64,000 bases of DNA from positions 124,001 through 188,000 of the forward strand of contig NZ_JAMXQS010000010.1 in assembly GCF_024053505.1 (NCBI RefSeq), given 5' to 3'. This document shows positions 22,001 to 29,281 of this stretch, one piece after another; position 1 is the stretch's first letter; each line of letters opens with the position of its first letter. Position numbers and translations under genes: made by a program. Source of the DNA: Mesorhizobium liriopis (GTDB taxonomy: Bacteria > Pseudomonadota > Alphaproteobacteria > Rhizobiales > Rhizobiaceae). The notes beneath the pieces are model-generated. The model was not told the DNA's origin, made no database searches, and worked only from the letters and a program-made list of their open reading frames with translations.

Positions 22001-24246
22001 AGTTGGCCGCCCATGTCGATCTGACCGCAGCCTCGCTCGGTGCCCGTGCCAACGAAATCGCCGGCGTGTTCGACGATGTGGATCGTCGTATCACCGCCCG
22101 CATCGGCCGCAGCGCGGCCGAGATCGGCGCACGTGCTGGCGACATCACGGAAAGCCTCGAAAAGGCGCAGACGCGCGTGGTCGAGATTTCCGAGCGCGCC
22201 AGCGAGCAGTTGGAAGAGCGCGCCGGTCAGTTGGCCGACGTTTTCACTCGCGCCGAGGAGCGTGTCGTCGACATGTCCCGCCGCACGGCCGACGACCTCG
22301 GCGGTCAGGTGGAGGCGCTGTCGTCGCGCTTCGATGAGGCAGCACAGCGCATCAGCGGCCGCATCGTTGCAACCGGCAACGAGCTCGACGCTCGCACTCG
22401 CGCCATCGACACAGCTATCGTTTCAGCCGCCGAGCGTCTCGCCATCGGCACCGATGCCGCGGTCGGGCGCGTCACCGAACAGCTCGGCGAGGCGCAGGCG
22501 CGCATCACCGAGACTGCGGAAGCCTTGGGCCGCACCGTTCGCGCGTCCATCGCGGATGGTGAGCGCCAACTCTCGGCACGTGCCGATGTCATCTCGAACA
22601 CCTTCGCGGTGGTCGGGCAGCACATCACGGAGGCCACCAACGAGGCTGCGCGCAATATTGGCGACAACACGCGCGAGATCAGCCGCATTCTGGACGAGCG
22701 CACCAATGCGATTGCCGGTGTGCTCGACAACACGGCCCGTCCGCTCGTGGAACGCTTCATGACAGGCGGCAACGAGTTCCAGCGTGCCATTGAAGCTACC
22801 ACGGCCCGTGCCGCAGAGCGCTTGCGTGCTGAAAGCGAAGCGGTTCGGGGCGAGTTCGCCCGCAGCACCGAGGAAACGATACAGGCCGCGTCGTCTGCGG
22901 GTGATCGCCTCACCGGTGGCGTCGGCGAGCTGGTCGAGAAGATTTCCGGATCGAGCCAGCAGCTCAACGAACTGGTCGACCTCGCCAAGGAGAGCCTGGA
23001 AACCGTCGATCGGCGCCTCAACCAGAGCACGCAGCATTTTGCGGCGAGCACTGAGAAGGCCGCGCAGACTTTTGCCTCCTCAGCGCGTCTCATCGACGCC
23101 AATGTCGGCCGCGTGGCGGATATGTCGTCGCAGACGCTCACCGAAGTGGCGAGCATCGCCAGCCGCTTCGAGGAGCATGCGCGCCTGTTGACGACCGCCT
23201 CCGACCTCCTCGGCTCGGCACAATCCAACCTCGTCTCCACGCTGGACGATCGCCAGAACGCGCTCGAAGACTTGGCCGTGTCGCTGGTCAGAAAGTCGGA
23301 AGACATCGAGCGCCTGATGCGGTCCTTCGAGTCCTATATCGGTGACGTCCTCGACAAGGCGCAGGATCGCACCAAGGCGACGACGGAAGGCATCCGTGGT
23401 GCGATTACCGAAGTGGTCGAAGCTGCAACCCAGCGCTTCACCGATGCGACGGAAGAATTGCGCCGCACAGCCGGCTCGATCCGCTCCGAGCTGTCGGAAA
23501 CACGCGCGGAACTGAAGCGCGGCGTGCTCGACATGCCGGAAGAGGCTAAGCAGTCAACGACCGCTATCCGCCGTGCCGTGAGCGAGCAAATCAATGCGCT
23601 CAAGGAACTTTCGGATATCGTGGCCCGGACCGGCCGCACCGTCGATATCGTAGAACCGCGCCCCGCACCTCGCCAGGAGACGCCGCGCCCGCCGGAATCG
23701 CCCCGTCCGCAGGCCGCGGTGCGTCAGCCGGATGCTGAAGTCGAAGCCGATCTGCGAGGCACGCTCGACGGCAATGTGACGGTTCTACCGGCCCGCGAGC
23801 AGCGCCCAGCCGAAGCGCCGAAGCCTGTGCGTAAGCCTGAGCCGGTTCAGGAAGCGGGCCAGCCCGCCACAGCACCTGCTCTCAAGACCGAAGACAACGC
23901 AGTCGGCGGTATGCTCGACTCGCTGAATTCGCTCTCGGTCGATATCGCACGCGCCATCGACCACGACGCCTCGGTCGAGCTGTGGGATCGCTATCGCCGC
24001 GGCGAGCGCGATATCTTCACGCGCCGCCTCTACACCCTGAAGGGCCAGCAGACTTTCGAGGAAACGAAACGCAAGTATCAGGCCGACCCGGAATTCCGCG
24101 CGATCGTCGATCACTATTGCGAGGATTTCCAGACGCTGATCCGCCAAGTCGCCAAGACAGACCGGGCGGCGACGCAGAAGTATCTCACTTCCGATACGGG
24201 CAAGGTTTACACGATGCTCGCTCACGCATCAGGGCGGCTAAAATAG
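16009..24246 (+). CDS. gpr: Giant coiled-coil polar-growth scaffold, GPR/RgsE-like
   Basis: About 2,745 residues. The N-terminal ~110 residues are acidic and disordered (DLDDDLELDLSSSDLD), followed by two membrane helices at ~122-141 and ~164-188. Almost all the rest is predicted helix: array 1 (about residues 529-1630), array 2 (about 1715-2150), a Pro-rich linker (~2560-2610), and a conserved C-terminal domain (ELWDRYRRGERDIFTRRLY, YLTSDTGKVYTMLAHASGR). This architecture matches the apolipoprotein-like growth-pole-ring protein of Agrobacterium (GPR, about 2,115 residues as I recall) and Sinorhizobium RgsE, which organise unipolar growth. The present protein is notably longer. ATG 16009 starts the MARNPSS sequence; an in-frame ATG at 15934 would add 25 residues. 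Confidence 0.9.
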   Translation: MARNPSSTKTSSDVSRDLDDDLELDLSSSDLDFSMDDLEAQISQAADEIVREGRNGQEPVADAAPASVAAAAATTVVATSEPARPRMSPLKPEGHSPANDDSAAATTTIARPPLTERKPSNGIYWAMALLSLAWIAGGVVVADTVAAPGLWSITSLSDFIARPALLGVVVGVIVPIMLFWAFAAMVRRAQEMRLAAEAMTEAALRIAEPESAAQERMMSVGQAVRREVAAMNEGIERTLTRAVELETLVHTEVNQLERSYAENEKRIRSLVDGLGSEREAVVSHAERVRASISGAHETLKDELSAASEIIGKNISDASSHLSGVIAGSGDSLIERLNESGKSIAGIIDERLDGIDGRMNASGEQFAGLIDARLDALQSRTEGAAQHLSAVLEERTSGMVAATDEATRLLNERFDARVTDMQRSLSEGGDALLGEFDARVAAFDAGGERLHNALDGRARAINDTLLERAREIGDAFNTGRDEFARVVEDSRARIGTDIASLVDHASEIMEARRIELTDRFAEGRTELSRILEDDLARLGDARSKLDEGIVEQARLLDDRAAALTDQLAAGRSTLATALENDLEKIAEARGAVDAVFAEHTRFIDDRSNAFVSQLADARSKLAETLEDDLSKLSDARTAVDAVFTEQSRFAEERSAAFAGQLSEARDALSRTLEHDLAKLSDARAAVDAVFAEQGRLTEERTTAFAARLADARDALSRTLEDDLSKLSNARAAVDAVFAEQGRFAEERTAAFAGQLADARQILSRSLEDDLARLSQTRGEIDALVSQHADMLEASRAGMTAALNTELAKFDQTRAALDDAIGEHVLKLAEGRTGLSDALETDIARLGELRTGIDEALNEQLRRIEDGRNALAHSLNDDLQKLGHTRTQMDESIAKHIGRLAEGRSLLARALDNDLIKLGDARSSIDGLVSRQVEKLAEGRDILRRALEADLSKIEESRADVAVSLSTLIADQAKHLESGREMLSRTLENDLEKLSVARSSIDGLVSRQVEKLAEGRDILRRALESDLQHVEKARIDIDDMLNGLISRQAEQLAEGRETLSRSLEADLAKLGENRASIDEMVAAQVGKLAEGRERLREAMEADLHALAEGRADLDARMNAIAAEHQRMVTEGRGNLARALETDLAKLADSRAAVDDMMAIHIERMGEGRADLQRALEDDLSRLASSRGDLDDRVKSLSAEHERRLIESRDELARAFEADLVRLAEERTALDGMLVAQVGKLAEGREALSDALEADLARLAESRASVDRLLSDHSRVLSDGRAELARAVETDLSRLADARSELDARIGTIVGEHERSLASGREALSRALEQDLEKLASSRASIDGMVTGQVEKLAEGRDILRRALEADLSRLADSRASLDAMAKDHAQRFIETRNAMGDALEDDIAKLSQARDAIAAAVTSIAKEQAATLAAGREELARSLEDDLAKLNESRVAIDAMVTAQSDRMAEDRDRLRAALDADLLKLEEAKASVEALANIQVQKLAEGRDVLSRALAEDLGKLEEHRASIDTLVSSQVEKLAEGRAILRRALQADLDQITEARADFEGRVGEEINGLADRRLAFTRALDEDLDRLGDARTELDRHLASHIETFADRRTEITGALAGDVARIDEVFRAHADNIGTRTADLSRALEGGVQNVREILELGAANAAGALHDKVIELTTMLVEESGQALNDADERLARRAEQTAEALAARTHEIADTFDRADRRLVERAEATSAAMLARNENAAGAMSDLAVDLERRFETAQRNLAERVELSSADLSNRVESLASALQERTGEIAANFERADAILTERAVQTAMEVAGRGAEMSRELHDRAREMVEGFEDAGRKLATQTEANAEAITARAADLGRELSDAARSVNASFDVSGRTLAERASAVGETLAAKAAEIGQIFQDADRQLGTRNEETARAVALRAEEIVRIFEDGDQKLVARAVDTASTLARRAVELVKTFEDADGRIARRVEQVAGELTARAEAIGGSFEEAERQLAAHVDLTAASLGARANEIAGVFDDVDRRITARIGRSAAEIGARAGDITESLEKAQTRVVEISERASEQLEERAGQLADVFTRAEERVVDMSRRTADDLGGQVEALSSRFDEAAQRISGRIVATGNELDARTRAIDTAIVSAAERLAIGTDAAVGRVTEQLGEAQARITETAEALGRTVRASIADGERQLSARADVISNTFAVVGQHITEATNEAARNIGDNTREISRILDERTNAIAGVLDNTARPLVERFMTGGNEFQRAIEATTARAAERLRAESEAVRGEFARSTEETIQAASSAGDRLTGGVGELVEKISGSSQQLNELVDLAKESLETVDRRLNQSTQHFAASTEKAAQTFASSARLIDANVGRVADMSSQTLTEVASIASRFEEHARLLTTASDLLGSAQSNLVSTLDDRQNALEDLAVSLVRKSEDIERLMRSFESYIGDVLDKAQDRTKATTEGIRGAITEVVEAATQRFTDATEELRRTAGSIRSELSETRAELKRGVLDMPEEAKQSTTAIRRAVSEQINALKELSDIVARTGRTVDIVEPRPAPRQETPRPPESPRPQAAVRQPDAEVEADLRGTLDGNVTVLPAREQRPAEAPKPVRKPEPVQEAGQPATAPALKTEDNAVGGMLDSLNSLSVDIARAIDHDASVELWDRYRRGERDIFTRRLYTLKGQQTFEETKRKYQADPEFRAIVDHYCEDFQTLIRQVAKTDRAATQKYLTSDTGKVYTMLAHASGRLK
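17593..20871 (+). repeat. Array 1: 29 helical repeats with 36/40/47-residue spacing
   Basis: Inside the giant gene. A motif of the form (A/S/T)LExDL recurs 29 times, from ILEDDL at 17593 to ALAGDV at 20854. Spacing between successive motifs is 47 residues for the first five intervals, then 36 (17 times) or 40 (6 times); these sum exactly to the 1,087 residues between first and last. A typical unit reads ALEADLSKLADSRASIDxLV then SSQVEKLAEGRDILRR. Units 10/11 and 12/13 share an identical 20-residue block 76 residues apart, which suggests fairly recent duplication. Confidence 0.92.
21151..22431 (+). repeat. Array 2: FExAD helical repeats with 29/40-residue spacing
   Basis: Second array within the giant gene. 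An anchor of the form (x)FExAD recurs at 21151, 21271, 21391, 21511, 21631, 21718, 21805, 21892, 21979, 22066, 22153, 22240, 22327 and 22414. The first four intervals are 40 residues and the next nine are 29 (sum 421). A unit reads like TFEDADGRIARRVEQVAGEL then TARAEAIGG. The consensus differs from array 1, so the two arrays probably expanded separately. Confidence 0.88.
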
Positions 24247-24270
24247 AGGCCGGTTCGAACGATGAAAATG

Positions 24271-24296
24271 CGGGGCGCTTCGGCGCCCCGTTTTCG
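24271..24296 (+). terminator. Rho-independent terminator of the giant gene
   Basis: Perfect 8-bp stem CGGGGCGC/GCGCCCCG with a TTCG tetraloop, followed by TTTTCG, 25 bp after the stop codon of the giant coiled-coil gene. Confidence 0.85.
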
Positions 24297-24752
24297 TCCA
24301 AGGCCTCGGTCAGGCAGCCGCGCCAGTGAACCGCATGTCGGACACTGAGTGAATTCTCAGGTCGCATGGCGGTGAGCAACAAAGGGCAGGGATTATCGCG
24401 TCAAGCCTGAGAGGCCATGTCGTGCGCAGCGTAGTGCGAGTAGGGCCGAACAGGCGCCACGTTTTTGGGCTGCAGGCTAAAGCGCGGAAAATCAGTTGAC
24501 GGACGCAACAACGATCAGGCTCTGCCGCCGGAACAGAAGGCGCTCATGGCATTCGAGGCCAAAATTCGGCTAATCGCCAAGCCTTCGCCGATGCGTCTCG
24601 GCGCCGACCTGTCGAAGCGCTAGAATGCTCTAATTAATGACTGAACTGGGCTGCATCGGGCCGTGAGTGCAGAGGCAGGCGGTTGAGAGATGCTTCGCCT
24701 CGCCGGCCAGTTGTTGCCCAAAAAGCGAAAAGTGCAACCAAACTCGGCCGGC
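24297..24752. other. Intergenic region, no confident gene
   Basis: About 460 bp between the giant gene's terminator and the convergent lipoprotein gene. I find no tRNA, no clear promoter and no recognised protein. One plus-strand frame stays open to a TAG at 24621-24623 (…QALPPEQKALMAFEAKIRL…) but has no good start or ribosome-binding site. It could be the eroded tail of a former gene. A short AT-rich patch (CTAATTAATGACTG) follows at about 24630. Confidence 0.5.
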
Positions 24753-25349
24753 TCAAACCCGGCTGCGTGTCCAGTCCACGATTTGTGTCGCGGCCTGACC
24801 GAAAGCGGCGCTCAAAGCATCGACGTAAGCCGCGTTGCCGGCGCCCGATACCGGCGCACGGCCGGTAAATTCACGTGTCGCGCGCACCGTGCCATTCTTG
24901 TCGTTGAGAAGTTTCACGAAGAGCTCGACATCGGCCGTGCGGCCGCCGTTGACCGAGATGCCGAAGCGACGGATTTCCACGATGACTTGATAGTCGATCG
25001 CGAGGCCCTCGCCTGGACGGCCTACGCCGCCAAAGCCGCCGGCCTTCTGGAATGTCTCCGCGAGACGCAATTGCACGATGCGTGGCAGACGGTCGGACCA
25101 CTGGGCGCCGCTGAGATATTCGACGGCGCCGGGACGCGGCGAAATGACGATGTTCTGCCCGTCCAGTGCCTTGAGCGCGGTCGGGTCGGCGATCAGGATT
25201 TGGGTGCGCCCGCGTGCCGGGCGCTCACTGATCGAGGGTGCCGTCAGCTCATAAGTATCGAGCGGTGCGGGCCCACCACCGAGCGCGGCGCAACCGGCGA
25301 GCAAGCTTGCCAGAAGCATGACGCTGACCGCTTTAGAAGCTCGTTTCAC
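24753..25349 (-). CDS. ABC-type transport auxiliary lipoprotein (PqiC/MlaC-position)
   Basis: 198-residue lipoprotein. The lipobox LLAGC is at residues ~16-20, so the mature protein should be lipid-anchored. The body matches the ABC-transport auxiliary lipoprotein family (PqiC/DUF330-like), with YELTAPS, GAQWSDRLPRIVQLRL and IEIRRF-type strands. These proteins work with MCE-family transporters in lipid traffic between the membranes. It follows mlaD on the same strand after 278 bp and probably belongs to the same operon. I see no mlaA or mlaC nearby. Confidence 0.88.
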   Translation of the reverse strand: MKRASKAVSVMLLASLLAGCAALGGGPAPLDTYELTAPSISERPARGRTQILIADPTALKALDGQNIVISPRPGAVEYLSGAQWSDRLPRIVQLRLAETFQKAGGFGGVGRPGEGLAIDYQVIVEIRRFGISVNGGRTADVELFVKLLNDKNGTVRATREFTGRAPVSGAGNAAYVDALSAAFGQAATQIVDWTRSRV

Positions 25350-25574
25350 GCGAAACCCTCACTCGTCCCGATCATTCGCGCCCGATCGAGTCAGGCGCAT
25401 TGTCTCCGACCCTGTGTTGCATCGAAGAGCAATGAAACGCTGTCACTTGCCGGCAACAGCCTTCGAAAAGTTAAGGTTGCGTAAGCACAAGGCAGGGCCG
25501 CGCATGAGCAACGATGCCTGTTTGCACTTCAGCGTTCGGCTATGCATTCCGCAGATGAGCGCTGCGAGAATGCA

Positions 25575-25594
25575 GCGAGCCGATATCGGCTCGC
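25575..25594. repeat. Perfect 20-bp palindrome between mlaD and the lipoprotein gene
   Basis: GCGAGCCGATATCGGCTCGC is a perfect 20-bp palindrome in the 278-bp gap downstream of mlaD. As RNA it would form an 8-bp stem with a four-base loop. No U-run follows on the minus strand, so it is not a classical terminator. It may be an operator or an mRNA-processing or stability hairpin. I see no gene in this gap. Confidence 0.5.
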
Positions 25595-25627
25595 AAACAG
25601 CATCTCAGCGAGGCGGAGGCAATAAGA

Positions 25628-27136
25628 TCAGCGCCGCGCGCGTCCCCCATCATAGCGGCGCACTTCGCCCTCGCCGCCCGACAGGATGCGCTGCGGATTG
25701 TCGCTGAAATCCGTGATGGCGCGCTCGATCCGATTGATCGACTGCTGCGTGCTGCGCACGAGATCATTGACGTTTTGCAGACCCTGACCCGTAAACCGCG
25801 TCAAGCCATCCGTGATCGGCCCGATGCGCCCATTGAGCGTCTCGGCGACGCGTCGGAAACTCGCCAGCGTCGCATTGGCATTGTTGGCAATAGCCTGCGC
25901 GTCCGGCGACTGGACGATCTTGTTGATCGAATCCGCCGTCTCACGGAAAGATCGGAAGGTTGCACCAGCATCGGCGATCAGACCCTCGGTGTTGTCGGAA
26001 GCCAGCAGGGAATCGACCTTCTGAAGGATGCCATCGACCCGAACCGATGCCGCGTTCAGCCGCGTGGCGAGCTGGCTCGCGTCGGCGATGGCACGGTCGA
26101 TCTCATCGGTACGGCCACCGACCGTGCTCGTCACACGCTGGATGTCCTGCAAGGCATTCTGTGCGCCTTGGCTGACATCCTGCAGAGTGACCAATGCGGC
26201 GTTGGCCGTGCGGCTCGCCTGCTCGATATTAGAGATCGCGCTGCGGATCTGATCGCGGTCAACGGAGTCGAGAATGCCGTTGACCTTCCCAACCGCCGTG
26301 TTGCCGTTGGTCGCAAGGTTCGAGAAGTTGGAAAGCGCGGTATCGACGCCTGCCACAACACGGTCGAGGCTGGCGCTGGTGCGACGGACATCGGCTGTGA
26401 TGCCATTCACATTATCCACGATCTGTCGAATCTGGTTTGGATCGACCGATTCCAGAATATTCTGAGCGGCCTGAATGGACCCGTCGAGCTTACCCGATAA
26501 CCCGGACAACTCATTCGAAACAGCTGTCACACTTTCCAAAAAGCGGTCGATGCCATCGGCATTGGCCGCGAGCGCGTCGGAGAATGTCTGCACGTTGCGC
26601 GCGGTGTCCGTCAGCGGTCCCCGTACATCCTTGGAAAAACCCTCCAATTGGCTAATCACATTGTCCGCACGCTCGAAGATGTCCTGAGCGGTTTGGAGCA
26701 GGTTCGTTACTGCCGAGGGATTGGCGGAGATTTCAGCGACCCGCCCCTGTTCCTCAGCCTCGGTGATGAGGTTCGGTTCCTGAAGGTTTCCGCCCTTCAG
26801 TTCGATGTTAGCCTGACCGGTAAGGCCTGCGAGGCCGATATCGGCCTGTGTCGAACGCGTGATCGGCGTCAAACGATCGACGAGCGTGTCGGCAATCGCA
26901 GCGCTCGGGTTCTGCGCGTCGATGAAGACACGCTGGATGTCACCGATCTTCACACCGTTGAACAAAACTGCACTGCCGCGCCCGAGGCCGGACGCAGAGC
27001 CGGGGATACGCACGCGAAGGATAGCCGTTTCACCGCGGTCGCCGATGCCCGCGGTCCAGTACACGAAGCCGAAGGCGGCGAGCACGGCCAACAGCGTGAA
27101 TATGCCGACGATGACGTAATTTGCTCTGGTTTCCAT
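25628..27136 (-). CDS. mlaD: MCE-family phospholipid-binding protein MlaD
   Basis: 502-residue membrane-anchored MCE protein that binds lipid in the periplasm. One N-terminal membrane helix (residues 7-29, VIVGIFTLLAVLAAFGFVYW) is followed by a single MCE domain (~40-120, GLGRGSAVLFNGVKIGDI). A long helical C-terminal part follows, with repeated segments such as SVDPNQIRQIVDNVN and SVDRDQIRSAISNIEQ. The extended C-terminus is longer than E. coli MlaD (about 180 residues), as is usual in alphaproteobacteria, and may form a periplasmic tube. It lies 12 bp after mlaF. Confidence 0.93.
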   Translation of the reverse strand: METRANYVIVGIFTLLAVLAAFGFVYWTAGIGDRGETAILRVRIPGSASGLGRGSAVLFNGVKIGDIQRVFIDAQNPSAAIADTLVDRLTPITRSTQADIGLAGLTGQANIELKGGNLQEPNLITEAEEQGRVAEISANPSAVTNLLQTAQDIFERADNVISQLEGFSKDVRGPLTDTARNVQTFSDALAANADGIDRFLESVTAVSNELSGLSGKLDGSIQAAQNILESVDPNQIRQIVDNVNGITADVRRTSASLDRVVAGVDTALSNFSNLATNGNTAVGKVNGILDSVDRDQIRSAISNIEQASRTANAALVTLQDVSQGAQNALQDIQRVTSTVGGRTDEIDRAIADASQLATRLNAASVRVDGILQKVDSLLASDNTEGLIADAGATFRSFRETADSINKIVQSPDAQAIANNANATLASFRRVAETLNGRIGPITDGLTRFTGQGLQNVNDLVRSTQQSINRIERAITDFSDNPQRILSGGEGEVRRYDGGRARR

Positions 27137-27148
27137 CGGTCCGTGTTT

Positions 27149-27973
27149 CTAGCTGCGCGTTTCCATGTCGAGCTGGCGCGCGCGCTTCCCCCGGAAATAG
27201 CTTTTCACCCACGGCTCTTCGCTCGCGAGCATTTCTTCGATCGTGCCTTCGACCATCACCTTCTTCTGGCCGAGCACCGCCACGCGGTCGCAAACGGAGA
27301 AGAGGCTGTCGAGGTCGTGCGTCACCATGTAGACGGTCAGTCCCATCGTGTCGCGAAGTTTGGCGACGAGCTCGTCGAAATCGGCGGCGCCGATGGGATC
27401 GAGGCCGGATGTCGGCTCATCAAGGAAAACCACATCGGGATCGAGCGCCAACGCGCGCGCAAGCGCCGCGCGCTTGATCATGCCGCCGGAAAGCTCCGAC
27501 GGAAACTTGTTCGCCGCATCGCGCTTCAAACCGACCAGCTCGATCTTGAGCATGGCGAGTTCGTCCATGAGCTCTTTCGGCAGATCCAGATATTCGCGCA
27601 TCGGAACCTGCACGTTCTCGAGGACGGTGAGCGCCGAGAACAGCGCGCCGTGCTGGAACAGCACGCCCATCCGCATATCCACCCGCGTCTTGTCCTCGTC
27701 GGACGCATTGTCGATATCGGTACCGAAAATCTTGACCGTACCCTCCTGCTTCTGGTTCAGCCCCAGAATGGTTCGCAGAAGGACGGACTTGCCTGCGCCC
27801 GAAGGACCGACAAAACCGAGGATCTCGCCACGGCGAATATCGAGATTGAGGTGTTCGAGCACGGTCTTGCCGCCGAAGCCGACGGTCACGTCACGCGCTT
27901 CGATGATGATCTCGTTCGGATCGCCATGCGGCGCTTGTTGTTCGGCAGGGGCTTCTTGCACGGTCTGGTCCAT
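27149..27973 (-). CDS. mlaF: Phospholipid ABC transporter ATP-binding protein MlaF
   Basis: 274-residue ATPase driving the Mla lipid transporter. Walker A is GPSGAGKS (~residue 56), the signature motif is LSGGMIKR, Walker B is VVFLDEPTSGLD, and the switch histidine is in VTHDLDS. The ABC core starts at EIIIEARDVTVGFGG. ATG 27973 overlaps the mlaE stop (TGATG), indicating coupled translation. The 80 or so residues that could be read upstream belong to another frame of mlaE. Confidence 0.96.
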   Translation of the reverse strand: MDQTVQEAPAEQQAPHGDPNEIIIEARDVTVGFGGKTVLEHLNLDIRRGEILGFVGPSGAGKSVLLRTILGLNQKQEGTVKIFGTDIDNASDEDKTRVDMRMGVLFQHGALFSALTVLENVQVPMREYLDLPKELMDELAMLKIELVGLKRDAANKFPSELSGGMIKRAALARALALDPDVVFLDEPTSGLDPIGAADFDELVAKLRDTMGLTVYMVTHDLDSLFSVCDRVAVLGQKKVMVEGTIEEMLASEEPWVKSYFRGKRARQLDMETRS

Positions 27974-29178
27974 CAGAAGTCGATTGCCGCGTAGAAGATG
28001 GCGAAGAAGCCGTCGACGATGATGACCACGAAGATGGCCTTCACCACGGAAGCCGTCACACGGGCGCCCAGCGACTCGGCGCTGCCACCCACTTTCATGC
28101 CCTCGACCGATGCCAGCGTGCCGATGATGAGTGCCATGAAGGGCGCCTTGATCAGTCCGGCGAAGATCGTGCTGATGTCGATCGTCGCCCTCATGCGCTC
28201 GATGAAAGTTTCGGGCGAAATGCCTGAATACATATAAGTCACGAAGATTGCGCCGCCGAGCGCAGCAAAATTGGCCGCGATCGTCAGGCAAGGAACTGCG
28301 ATCACCAGCGCGACGAGGCGCGGGAAGACAAGCACACCGACCGGGTTGAGGCCAATGACCTTGAGAGCGTCCACCTCTTCACGCATCTTCATTGAACCGA
28401 TTTCGGCCGTGATCGCGCTGCCCGAACGGCCCGCGATCATGATGGCTGTGAGCAAGACGCCCAATTCGCGCCAGACGAGGATGCCGACCAGATCGACGAC
28501 GAAGATCTCGGCGCCGAAATAGCGAAGCTGAAAGGCACCCTGCTGCGCCACGATGGCACCCACGATGGCCGACATCAGAACCACAACCGGAATGGCGCCC
28601 ACGCCCATCTTGTCGATGTGGTGAACGATAGCAGTGATATTGACCGAATGGCCGGCACGGCCCGCTTTGGACTGCGCGCCCGCAATAGTGGCGCCAAGGA
28701 TATTCATTGAGGCAATGAAGTCATCCTTCATCGCGTAGACGCCGCGCCCGATCGCCTCGAGCATGCGGATAACGATGTTGCGCGTGTCGCCGGAAGGCTG
28801 CTCGTCCTTGTTGTGCGCCGACTCGCCTACTGCGTCCAGCAGCGTGGATGCGGCTTCGCTCCCACCTGTGACTTCGGTTTCGGTGCCCTTGTCTGAAAGT
28901 GCAGCGATCAACCGCTCCACAACCCACGCACCGGCCGTATCCATTTTGGAGACACCGGAAAGGTCTAGCACAAGCTTGCCGCCTTCACGGTTGGCCAGCT
29001 CACGCATTTCCTTGTCGACGAGCCCGATCATACGTGTCGTCCACACGCCCGCCAGGGCGACATGCAGCGTGCTGCCGTCTTCGCGCGTCTCGATGCTCGG
29101 ACGCACATCGGCGGCGCGGGCGTCTGGCTCGCGGCCCGCTTCTGGCTGGCTTGCGTCGGTATCTGCAGTCGTCAACAT
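27973..29178 (-). CDS. mlaE: MlaE permease with fused N-terminal STAS domain
   Basis: 401-residue inner-membrane permease of the Mla system. Residues ~30-125 form a STAS/MlaB-like domain (LVLDLSGVSKMDTAGAWVVERL). From ~residue 150 the MlaE domain follows with five or so membrane helices and the family signature MREEVDALKVIGLNPV. The fusion replaces the separate mlaB gene of E. coli; this arrangement is common in alphaproteobacteria. ATG 29178 is preferred to an in-frame TTG at 29202. It is the first gene of the mla operon. Confidence 0.94.
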   Translation of the reverse strand: MLTTADTDASQPEAGREPDARAADVRPSIETREDGSTLHVALAGVWTTRMIGLVDKEMRELANREGGKLVLDLSGVSKMDTAGAWVVERLIAALSDKGTETEVTGGSEAASTLLDAVGESAHNKDEQPSGDTRNIVIRMLEAIGRGVYAMKDDFIASMNILGATIAGAQSKAGRAGHSVNITAIVHHIDKMGVGAIPVVVLMSAIVGAIVAQQGAFQLRYFGAEIFVVDLVGILVWRELGVLLTAIMIAGRSGSAITAEIGSMKMREEVDALKVIGLNPVGVLVFPRLVALVIAVPCLTIAANFAALGGAIFVTYMYSGISPETFIERMRATIDISTIFAGLIKAPFMALIIGTLASVEGMKVGGSAESLGARVTASVVKAIFVVIIVDGFFAIFYAAIDF

Positions 29179-29281
29179 CTGAATGACCGGGAGGGATTCC
29201 AATCCGTCATAGCGTGGCGTAAGCGCCCTGTCACTTTCCCGGCTCGCCTATGGTTGCCGAACACTCAGGAGTGAATCTCTT

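Noticed and set aside
17230-22014. Long open frames antisense to the giant gene (for example 18790-19818 and 20803-22014 on the minus strand)
   Set aside because: They arise from the high-GC, repetitive codon pattern of the sense gene, have no ribosome-binding sites or recognisable domains, and mirror the repeat structure.
24490-24623. Possible small gene ending in KIRLIAKPSPMRLGADLSKR
   Set aside because: No convincing start codon or ribosome-binding site and no recognised family; kept only as a remark in the intergenic entry.
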